Positions 1 to 5,374 of a DNA stretch of 5,688 nt are shown here, piece after piece. Under the pieces are notes generated by a model. The model made no database searches. It saw only the letters and a program-made list of their open reading frames with translations, and had not been told where the DNA came from. Source of the stretch: an uncultured Eubacteriaceae bacterium (GTDB lineage Bacteria > Bacillota > Clostridia > Lachnospirales > CAG-274); assembly GCA_947565475.1 (NCBI GenBank), contig CANOGI010000152.1:1-5688 (forward strand). The letters are read 5' to 3'. The position numbers and the translations under genes were made by a program. The stretch's first letter is position 1. Each line of letters starts with the position of its first letter.

Positions 1-4
1 TCCT

Positions 5-27
5 TAATATAATATAATATAATATAA
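5..27. repeat. Short tandem repeat of the 5-mer TAATA
   Basis: Four full copies and part of a fifth of TAATA run head to tail in AT-rich non-coding DNA near the left edge. It is directly followed by a 12-bp perfect palindrome, TACAAGCTTGTA (29-40). No function is evident. Confidence 0.8.
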
Positions 28-113
28 ATACAAGCTTGTAACTAATAAAAAGCCGCAGACCTGTTTTTTTATTTATACAGACAATAAATTTACATAACCT
101 TGAATAATCACTC

Positions 114-148
114 AGTATAAACGGCGATATTGTATCGCCGTCTATACT
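114..148 (-). terminator. Long stem-loop downstream of the hyd operon (probable 3' end hairpin)
   Basis: The inner arms ACGGCGATA (121-129) and TATCGCCGT (133-141) pair perfectly around a 3-nt loop. After one position (120/142), six more base pairs continue outward (114-119 with 143-148). On the minus strand that position is a G-U wobble, so the hydrogenase transcript can form an unbroken 16-bp stem; on the plus strand it is an A-C mismatch. It lies about 75 nt past the hydA stop. No clear U-run follows, so it is not a textbook intrinsic terminator; it could instead protect the 3' end of the mRNA. Confidence 0.55.
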
Positions 149-223
149 AAAGGGGTTAGAAAATTATTAATTAGTTATATTAAACACAAAGTAAACAATA
201 ACTTTCAATATTAAAATTTATTT

Positions 224-1924
224 TTATTTATCACTGTTATGGGGCTTCTTTCCATACTCAACATGAAGAAGCTCATGAACCTTTCCTTTGAGAAGTCCGT
301 CATAAAGACGCATCATAACAGGATTTTCCTCACTTCTTTTAATAGTGCATAGCCTGTCTTGATTATAAAGTCTCTCGCCTCGTTTCGCCTTTTCATCAAG
401 ACTGGCAAAAGGCTGACCGGCTCCACATACACAGCCTCCCGGACAAGCCATAACCTCAATAAGATCATAATGCTCGCCAGCTTTAAGCTTCTGAATTAAA
501 TCATCAGCGTTTTTAAGACCGCTTACAACCGCGATTTTAACATCTTTGTCATTATATTTAACAGTAAGCTCCTTAACGCCCTGCATACCTCTTACACCGT
601 TAAAAGCGAGAGTTCTTATAGCTGATAAAGATTTATCCGTTGATATTCTTCTTATAACGGCCTCGGTAACACCTCCGCTAACGCCAAATATAACACCCGC
701 TCCTGTATATGTCTCAAAAGGCATATCGACAGCTTCCGGCTCAATTTCCGAAAATACAATACCCGATTCTTTTATCATTTGAATAAGTTCCTGAGTGGTA
801 ATAACATAATCTGTCATAGGAACTCCGTCAACCTTAAACTCATCTCTCGCCGCCTCAAATTTCTTAGCCGTACAAGGCATAACAGCGACATTCACTATTT
901 TCCTTCTTGAGTTTTTATTCTCCTCTTTTATAACAGAAGAGAACATACCCATAGGAGAACGGCATGTAGAGATATTTGGAAGAAGTTCGGGATAATTTTT
1001 CTCAGCATAATTTACCCACGCCGGACAGCATGATGTAAACAAAGGGATATTCTCATTCTTCTCAATTCTTTTAAGAAACTCATTAGCTTCCTCAAGAACT
1101 GTAAGATCAGCGCCTGTAGAGGTATCATAAACCTCATCAAATCCTATTCTCCTCAAAGAAGCGATAATTTTACCCATAACATTTTGTTCGTCGCAGCCAA
1201 ACTCTTTCGCTACGGCGGTCCTTACAGCTGGGGCAATCTGAGCGATAACCTTAACATTTTCCTTGCTTAAATCGTTCCATAATCTTTGACTGTCATTTTT
1301 AATAACAATGGCTCCCGTTGGACAAACAGCGGCACACTGCCCACAGCCAACACAAGGTGATTCCGCTATAGGCTTGTCAAAAGCGGTACATACTTTCATT
1401 TTAGAACCCCTAAAAGCGAAATCTATAGCGCCCACATTCTGTACCTCGTTGCAAACTCGAACACAGTCTCCGCAAAGAATACACTTATTAGCGTCTCTTA
1501 TAATACATAAAGAAGAATTGTCTATATCCGGCTCTGTAGCCGTATTGGGAAATCTCACGTCAGTAATGCCAAATCTGCTGGCAAGCTCCTGAAGCTTACA
1601 AGCTCCGTTTTTAACACATGTGGTACAATCACGGCAATGGTCGGCGAGTAAAAGCTCAAGAATCATTTTTCTGTGCTTTCTTAATTTAGGGGTATTTGTA
1701 TAAATCTCCATACCAGCTTTAGGGGGTGTAGAGCATGACGCCTCCATACCTCCCCACTTATTCTCGACCATACACATACGGCAGGCGCCATATACTGAAA
1801 GCTCGGAATAGTAGCAGAAAGTAGGCAAATCGATTCCGGCTTTTCTGATAAGTTCCAAAATATTTTTCTCCCCGTTTATTTCAACGGGAATATTGTCAAT
1901 AATCATAAAATTATCACTCATCAT
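224..1924 (-). CDS. hydA: [FeFe] hydrogenase catalytic subunit HydA (group A3, NAD/ferredoxin-linked)
   Basis: This 566-residue protein is the H2-activating subunit of a cytoplasmic multimeric [FeFe] hydrogenase. The domains run in the usual order. A plant-type [2Fe-2S] domain has C37, C48, C51 and C64. A NuoG-like His-ligated [4Fe-4S] site has H96, C100, C103 and C109. Two ferredoxin [4Fe-4S] motifs follow (C148/151/154/158 and C191/194/197/201). The H-cluster domain carries all three signatures: FTSCCPAW (C299 as proton-relay Cys, C300 as ligand), MPCTAKKFE (C351), and MACPGGCVCGAGQP (C494, C498). A fused small-subunit tail covers roughly 510-555. No key residue is missing. It lacks the extra C-terminal [2Fe-2S] domain that I recall in the longer Thermotoga maritima HydA, so its size is nearer to HndD or the Acetobacterium HydA. 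The start is ATG at 1924 or the adjacent ATG at 1921. The second is better spaced (7 nt) from GGAGG at 1929-1933. It is the last gene of the operon, coupled to hydB by a TAATG overlap. Family assignment is very secure; the partner specificity is inferred from its neighbours. Confidence 0.97.
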   Translation of the reverse strand: MMSDNFMIIDNIPVEINGEKNILELIRKAGIDLPTFCYYSELSVYGACRMCMVENKWGGMEASCSTPPKAGMEIYTNTPKLRKHRKMILELLLADHCRDCTTCVKNGACKLQELASRFGITDVRFPNTATEPDIDNSSLCIIRDANKCILCGDCVRVCNEVQNVGAIDFAFRGSKMKVCTAFDKPIAESPCVGCGQCAAVCPTGAIVIKNDSQRLWNDLSKENVKVIAQIAPAVRTAVAKEFGCDEQNVMGKIIASLRRIGFDEVYDTSTGADLTVLEEANEFLKRIEKNENIPLFTSCCPAWVNYAEKNYPELLPNISTCRSPMGMFSSVIKEENKNSRRKIVNVAVMPCTAKKFEAARDEFKVDGVPMTDYVITTQELIQMIKESGIVFSEIEPEAVDMPFETYTGAGVIFGVSGGVTEAVIRRISTDKSLSAIRTLAFNGVRGMQGVKELTVKYNDKDVKIAVVSGLKNADDLIQKLKAGEHYDLIEVMACPGGCVCGAGQPFASLDEKAKRGERLYNQDRLCTIKRSEENPVMMRLYDGLLKGKVHELLHVEYGKKPHNSDK

Positions 1925-3798
1925 TAAACCTCCCCTATAGCTTTGAAATTGCAGGCCTCCTTACAAGCCCCGCATTTAATACATTTAGAACTGTCAATAA
2001 CAAACGGTTCTTTAATTTGACCAGAAATAGCGCCGACAGGACAAACCCTTGAACATTTTGAGCAGCCCTTGCACTTTTCCGGGTCAATAGCGTAAGTAAC
2101 AAGCTTTTTACAGTTTCCGGAAGGACATTTCTTATCATAAATATGAGCCTCATATTCTTGCCTGAAACTTTTAATAGTGCTTACGACAGGGAACGCCGCC
2201 GTTTTCCCTAAACCGCATAAAGCCGTCGAACTGATTGTATCGGCAAGCTCAAGAAGAAGCTCAATATCGCCATCCACACCCTGTCCGGCTACAATTCTCT
2301 CAAGTATCTCAAGCATACGTTTTGTACCCTCTCGGCACGGAACACATTTTCCGCATGACTCATTTTGAGTAAAGTTCATAAAGAAACGAGCCACCTCAAC
2401 CATACACGTATTGCTGTCCATAACAACCAATCCGCCGGAGCCAATCATGGCGCCGACCTTTTTTAAAGAGTCAAAGTCAAGAGGCAAATCAAGATTAGGC
2501 GTTATAAGACACCCGCCAGACGGACCGCCTATCTGAACCGCCTTAAATTCCGCGCCGTCTTTCATCCCCCCGCCTATATCAAATATAATTTCTCTTAAAG
2601 TAGCGCCCATAGGAACCTCAATAAGACCCGTATTGGCGATATTTCCCGTAAGGGCGAAAGCTTTTGTTCCAGGACTGCTCTCAGGTCCGATACCTTTATA
2701 CCATCCCGCTCCCTTTACGATAATTTCAGGAACATTGGCGTAAGTCTCAACATTATTAAGGACTGTCGGTTTTTCAAAAAGACCCTGTTCAACAGTTCGC
2801 GGAGGCTTAACTCTCGGCATACCTCTTTTTCCCTCTATAGAAGCTGTCAAAGCGCTTCCCTCTCCACAGACAAAAGCACCCGCTCCCTTATTTGTATGTA
2901 ATTTAAAACTAAAATCCGTTCCAAGAATGTTTTCCCCAAGAAGACCGTATTCTTCCGCCTGTTTAATAGCGTTCTCAAGACGGCTTACGGCCATAGGATA
3001 TTCCGCTCTTACATAAATATAGCCTTCTTTCGCTCCCGTAGCGATACCGGCAATCATCATACCTTCAAGCATTCTGTGGGGGTCTCCCTCCATAATGCTT
3101 CGGTCCATAAAAGCGCCTGGATCTCCCTCATCACCATTACAAACAATATATTTTATATCGCTTTTTTGCTTTTTAACCTGGGCCCATTTTCTTCCGGTAG
3201 GGTATCCCCCGCCCCCTCGGCCTCTCAAAGTTGACTCCTCAATTTCTTTTATAATATCGTCTTGAGACATATCAAAAAGAGCTTTCTCAAAAGCCGTATA
3301 CCCGCCTATAGATAAATACTCATTAATTGATGTGGCGTCAATATGCCCGCAGTGCTCAAGAACAATTCTCGTTTGTTTTTTATAAAAGGGAATTTCCTCC
3401 TGCACTTTATAAACCTTGCCGTCTTTTTTATAAGCGAGCCTTTCAACTATCTCATCATTCTCGATAGTTTTCTCAATAATCTCCATACAATCGTCAACTT
3501 TAACCATTGTGTATAAATAGCCTTGAGGCTCAATTCTTACAAGAGGCCCCATTTCACAAAATCCATGACAACCACTTCTCTTAACCCCTATAGAATTATC
3601 GTGAGGCTCCTTTTGAAGCTCAACGGAACAATTTATTCCCTTTTCTTTCATAATATCTATAAATCTTTGATAAATGTCCAAAGACCCGCCCGCGACACAT
3701 CCGGTTCCGGCACAGACTAAAATCTTTTTATCCTCTTTCTTTGAGGAATTTATGTATATTTCTCTTAAACTTCTTAAGTCTTCTCTGGATTTAAGCAT
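1924..3798 (-). CDS. hydB: NADH-binding flavoprotein subunit HydB of bifurcating [FeFe] hydrogenase (NuoF-like)
   Basis: This 624-residue diaphorase subunit carries the FMN and NAD(H) site and passes electrons to HydA and ferredoxin. Residues about 24-110 form a thioredoxin-like [2Fe-2S] domain (C29, C34, C77, C81). The NuoF core follows, with the glycine-rich LRGRGGGGYPTGRKW (191-205), NGDEGDPGAFMDR (221-233) and GAGAFVCGEGSAL (305-317). An SLBB segment lies around 380-430. The NuoF [4Fe-4S] ligands are C482, C485, C488 and C528. The C-terminus adds two ferredoxin [4Fe-4S] motifs (C576/579/582/586 and C606/609/612/616), an addition typical of HydB and HndC and absent from complex I NuoF. H552, C558 and C563 just before them resemble the zinc site described in HydABC structures. 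ATG at 3798 lies 1 nt after the hydC stop and 9 nt from AAAGGAGG. The final codons encode the hydA ribosome binding site. NAD(H) rather than NADP(H) use is inferred from the family and is not proven here. Confidence 0.97.
   Translation of the reverse strand: MLKSREDLRSLREIYINSSKKEDKKILVCAGTGCVAGGSLDIYQRFIDIMKEKGINCSVELQKEPHDNSIGVKRSGCHGFCEMGPLVRIEPQGYLYTMVKVDDCMEIIEKTIENDEIVERLAYKKDGKVYKVQEEIPFYKKQTRIVLEHCGHIDATSINEYLSIGGYTAFEKALFDMSQDDIIKEIEESTLRGRGGGGYPTGRKWAQVKKQKSDIKYIVCNGDEGDPGAFMDRSIMEGDPHRMLEGMMIAGIATGAKEGYIYVRAEYPMAVSRLENAIKQAEEYGLLGENILGTDFSFKLHTNKGAGAFVCGEGSALTASIEGKRGMPRVKPPRTVEQGLFEKPTVLNNVETYANVPEIIVKGAGWYKGIGPESSPGTKAFALTGNIANTGLIEVPMGATLREIIFDIGGGMKDGAEFKAVQIGGPSGGCLITPNLDLPLDFDSLKKVGAMIGSGGLVVMDSNTCMVEVARFFMNFTQNESCGKCVPCREGTKRMLEILERIVAGQGVDGDIELLLELADTISSTALCGLGKTAAFPVVSTIKSFRQEYEAHIYDKKCPSGNCKKLVTYAIDPEKCKGCSKCSRVCPVGAISGQIKEPFVIDSSKCIKCGACKEACNFKAIGEV
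1929..1935 (-). promoter_or_regulatory. Ribosome binding site of hydA, inside the hydB coding sequence
   Basis: GGGGAGG on the minus strand is read as the last Gly-Glu codons of HydB. The core GGAGG is 4 nt from the ATG at 1924 but 7 nt from the ATG at 1921, so the second Met is probably the true start. The hydB stop and the first ATG overlap as TAATG, a typical translational-coupling junction. Confidence 0.85.
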
Positions 3799-3799
3799 G

Positions 3800-4276
3800 C
3801 TATTCCGCCTCCTTTAATTCTTTAATTAACGAAGCCGCCTTATCAGGAGTCATAGCGGGATGAACTTTATCATTAACGGTAAGCGCCGGGGCAAGGCCGC
3901 AAGCTCCAAGACACGAAACTGTCTCAACCGTAAATAACAAATCATCTGTTGTTATTTTTTCCTCCGAAAGTCCAAGCTCTTTTCTCAATCTCTCAAGAAT
4001 GGGAATAGATTTTCTTACATGACAGGCTGTGCCGTCACATACTTTAATAACGTATTTCCCTTTTGGCTCAAGAGAAAAATTCTCATAAAAAGTAGCGACG
4101 CTGTAAATTCTCGCCTCGCTCACGTTGAGCTTTTCAGCAATGCGAGGAAATATTTCCTTGGGCAAATAATGATAATGTTCCTGTAACGACTGCAATATAG
4201 CTATAATAGCGCTTTGCTTGTATTGATGCTCTTCAAGAACATTGTCGACTAAAGAATAGTCAAAATTTTTACTCAT
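3800..4276 (-). CDS. hydC: [2Fe-2S] subunit HydC of bifurcating [FeFe] hydrogenase (NuoE-like)
   Basis: This 158-residue protein belongs to the NuoE/HndA family of thioredoxin-like [2Fe-2S] subunits. It is of normal length and has no signal peptide or membrane segment. The N-terminal helical part (about 10-70) includes the family signature LQEHYHYLPKE and VATFYENF. The C-terminal thioredoxin-like fold carries the four cluster ligands C80 and C85 (VCDGTAC) and C122 and C126 (SCLGAC). In HydABC-type complexes this subunit docks on the HydB flavin module. It is the first gene of the operon. ATG at 4276 is preceded by a full AGGAGG at 8 nt spacing, so the start is well supported. Its final codons, encoding KEAE, contain the Shine-Dalgarno of hydB. 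Taken alone it could be NuoE of complex I or of a formate dehydrogenase, but the adjoining H-cluster gene settles the assignment. Confidence 0.96.
   Translation of the reverse strand: MSKNFDYSLVDNVLEEHQYKQSAIIAILQSLQEHYHYLPKEIFPRIAEKLNVSEARIYSVATFYENFSLEPKGKYVIKVCDGTACHVRKSIPILERLRKELGLSEEKITTDDLLFTVETVSCLGACGLAPALTVNDKVHPAMTPDKAASLIKELKEAE
3808..3815 (-). promoter_or_regulatory. Ribosome binding site of hydB, inside the hydC coding sequence
   Basis: AAAGGAGG on the minus strand lies 9 nt before the hydB ATG at 3798 and is translated as part of the last HydC codons. With a 1-nt gap between the genes, this arrangement suggests that ribosomes finishing hydC help start hydB, which would keep the subunits near equal amounts. 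Confidence 0.88.
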
Positions 4277-4284
4277 TTTCTAAT

Positions 4285-4290
4285 CCTCCT
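4285..4290 (-). promoter_or_regulatory. Ribosome binding site of hydC
   Basis: On the minus strand AGGAGG lies 8 nt before the ATG at 4276. It is a full-consensus Shine-Dalgarno and fixes the start of the first gene of the operon. Confidence 0.9.
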
Positions 4291-4306
4291 GTTCATAAAA
4301 TATCGC

Positions 4307-4337
4307 AGTATATTTAAGGAAACGGCGATTATTTAAA
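4307..4337 (-). promoter_or_regulatory. Candidate sigma-A promoter for the hyd operon (proximal)
   Basis: On the minus strand TATACT (4312-4307, 5 of 6) is preceded at a long 19-nt spacing by TTTAAA (4337-4332, 4 of 6). Transcription would begin near 4300 and leave a short leader containing the hydC binding site. It competes with the distal candidate; sequence alone does not decide between them. Confidence 0.25.
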
Positions 4338-4339
4338 GT

Positions 4340-4355
4340 TTTGGTTTTAACCGAA
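4340..4355. promoter_or_regulatory. Short imperfect dyad upstream of hydC (possible operator)
   Basis: The sequence TTTGGTTTTAACCGAA has arms GGTT and AACC around a 2-nt centre, with two further matching outer pairs beyond one mismatch. It sits between the two candidate hyd promoters, where a repressor or activator could act. It does not match the Rex consensus (TTGTTAAnnnnTTAACAA) well, so no regulator is named. Confidence 0.25.
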
Positions 4356-4395
4356 TTTGCTTATAGACTGTCCTAAAATCCCCGCGCTGATTTTA

Positions 4396-4425
4396 TTAAT
4401 ACATAATTGATATGAGTTTTCTCAA
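4396..4425 (-). promoter_or_regulatory. Candidate sigma-A promoter for the hyd operon (distal)
   Basis: On the minus strand TTGAGA (4425-4420, 5 of 6 consensus) is followed after 18 nt by TATTAA (4401-4396, 4 of 6). Transcription would start near 4389 and give a leader of about 110 nt before hydC. In such AT-rich DNA, matches of this quality arise by chance, so this is only a candidate. Confidence 0.3.
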
Positions 4426-4528
4426 AATATAATTTAATTTTTTAAATATCCTCATATCTATCTAAATAGCGTGTCAAAAACAGTTCGGCGTACTAATCGG
4501 TTCTCCTTAAAAAATATACTTAACTTTC

Positions 4529-4552
4529 ATTATATTTTATATAAAATATAAT
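4529..4552. repeat. Perfect 24-bp AT-only palindrome
   Basis: The arm ATTATATTTTAT (4529-4540) is followed immediately by its exact reverse complement (4541-4552) with no loop. It contains only A and T. Given the local base composition, chance is a reasonable explanation, but 12 matched pairs with no spacer is long. Confidence 0.75.
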
Positions 4553-4841
4553 AAATCCTTTTAATAATGAATAAATTTTATATTATGGTTAAAAATACCT
4601 TATATCAAAAACCTATAAAAAATATACGTCGTTATTTAAGTATATGATTTTTATAAATTATTTTCTAAGTTATTTTTAAATCATCTCGGCAAATTAATCC
4701 GTAATATATTAAATTTATACACCGCTTTTTTAATTATACACAATTTTTTATCATTTTGCAATATATTTTAGTATATTTTTCGTTTATAATGTCGTAATTA
4801 AAAGAATATTCGGCTTGTGACAAATATATATTTTAATGTTC

Positions 4842-4895
4842 CAGTCAATGAGGTATATATTTTTTTGTTTCACAAAAATACGTATACCCTGACTG
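4842..4895. repeat. Large imperfect inverted repeat
   Basis: The left arm has CAGTCA (4842-4847), GGTATA (4852-4857) and TATTTTTTTG (4858-4867). The right arm has their complements in mirrored order: CAAAAATA (4873-4880), TATACC (4883-4888) and TGACTG (4890-4895). The three paired blocks are separated by small unequal internal loops, and the hairpin loop is about 5 nt. It could be a stem-loop of an RNA, the remains of a small inverted-repeat element, or an old terminator. No target-site duplication is obvious. Confidence 0.65.
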
Positions 4896-5094
4896 CGAAT
4901 AACTTTACTATTATATTCAATAGGAGCTTGTACTCCCATTAAATACAAGAGTAAGTACCCCCGCTCAAAAATGAAGAAATTTTTTCAGTCGGTTAAAATA
5001 TTTTATGACGTTTGTACTATTCTTTATGTCTAAGATTTATAAATAAAAATATAAACTCTTTAAAATTTAACAAAATAGGTATATAATTATAGTC

Positions 5095-5180
5095 AAACCA
5101 CTTGAAAAATGAACAAGTTTGGCGGTTTAAAATCCTTTTTGCCGCGTTAGCGTCAATCAGCATAGGCTCCTAACTATGCT
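5095..5180 (+). other. GC-richer island able to fold into three consecutive hairpins (candidate structured RNA or leader)
   Basis: Hairpin one pairs AAACC-ACTTG (5095-5104) with CAAGT (5114-5118) and GGTTT (5124-5128), with a 5-nt bulge. Hairpin two is CGC-GTTA-GCG (5143-5152). Hairpin three is a perfect 7-bp stem, AGCATAG (5159-5165) with CTATGCT (5174-5180). A consensus -10 box TATAAT lies at 5082-5087, so a plus-strand transcript would start right before hairpin one. I do not recognise it as a known riboswitch. A small RNA, a long leader of the cfa-like gene, or a remnant of an insertion sequence are all possible. Confidence 0.35.
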
Positions 5181-5315
5181 TTCTTCTCACTGTCTTGCAA
5201 AAATAATTTTAATATTGTCTCCTTTTGTTTATTCTTAAGTAGTTTGACTATATTTATATTATAGATAGCAATTATGGCTGGCAAACTTAAAAATAAATAA
5301 ATCCTATTTTCAAAT

Positions 5316-5343
5316 TTGTCCAACATAAAAATGCACTTATGAA
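5316..5343 (+). promoter_or_regulatory. Candidate promoter of the cfa-like gene
   Basis: TTGTCC (5316-5321, 4 of 6) is followed after 16 nt by TATGAA (5338-5343, 4 of 6). Transcription would begin near 5350 and leave a 25-nt leader that includes the ribosome binding site. A perfect TATAAT at 5355-5360 is too close to the start codon to serve the ATG well, because its transcript would begin inside the binding site. Confidence 0.3.
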
Positions 5344-5364
5344 AAGAAATAATTTATAATTATG

Positions 5365-5372
5365 AAAGGAAG
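5365..5372 (+). promoter_or_regulatory. Ribosome binding site of the cfa-like gene
   Basis: AAAGGAAG is the only purine-rich Shine-Dalgarno-like stretch here. It ends 2 nt before the ATG at 5375, which is short, but 8 nt before the in-frame GTG at 5381. The true start is therefore uncertain by two codons. Confidence 0.6.
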
Positions 5373-5374
5373 TA

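Larger units (their letters stand above)
4277..5374. other. About 1.1 kb AT-rich intergenic region between divergent hyd operon and cfa-like gene
   Basis: No convincing gene is present in either strand. The left end (to about 4430) holds the hydC leader and candidate promoters. From about 4440 to 5090 the DNA is very AT-rich and contains a perfect palindrome (4529-4552), a large imperfect inverted repeat (4842-4895) and a set of overlapping small inverted repeats (4923-4953). A GC-richer island at about 5095-5180 can form three hairpins. The right end holds the start signals of the cfa-like gene. Two open frames of about 50 codons on the minus strand (4784-4939 and 5017-5163) exist but have weak or no start signals. 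The length is unusual for a compact clostridial genome, which leaves room for a small RNA or decayed mobile DNA. Confidence 0.7.

Noticed and set aside
45..72. AAAAAGCCGCAG followed by a run of T at 65-71, resembling an intrinsic terminator
   Set aside because: The matching arm CTGCGGC is absent on the same strand; only a 3-bp CAG/CTG stem can form. It looks like half a terminator and cannot be supported.
546..782. Plus-strand open frame inside hydA, and similar ones at 1308-1592, 2177-2368 and 3523-3720, plus a minus-strand one at 1935-2153
   Set aside because: They are frame shadows of the hydrogenase genes, which have intact motifs throughout, and their translations show no recognisable domain.
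4451..4477. Consensus TTGACA on the minus strand at 4477-4472 as a hyd promoter
   Set aside because: The only downstream -10-like hexamer is TATGAG at 15-nt spacing, which is too short and imperfect. The other two candidates are no worse and are closer to hydC.
4815..4875. TTGTGA (4815-4820) and TCACAA (4870-4875) as a Rex- or FNR-type dyad
   Set aside because: The half-sites are about 50 nt apart, far beyond the spacing of such operators.
4784..4939. Minus-strand open frame of 51 residues beginning MGVQAPIEYN
   Set aside because: There is no Shine-Dalgarno near its ATG, the composition is typical of translated AT-rich DNA, and the frame spans the inverted repeat at 4842-4895. Without similarity evidence it is not called a gene.
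5017..5163. Minus-strand open frame of 48 residues beginning MLIDANAAK
   Set aside because: AGGAG lies only 3 nt before the ATG and the region also folds into hairpins. The faint resemblance of its start to a helix-turn-helix is too weak to support a call. It is kept only as an alternative reading in the findings.
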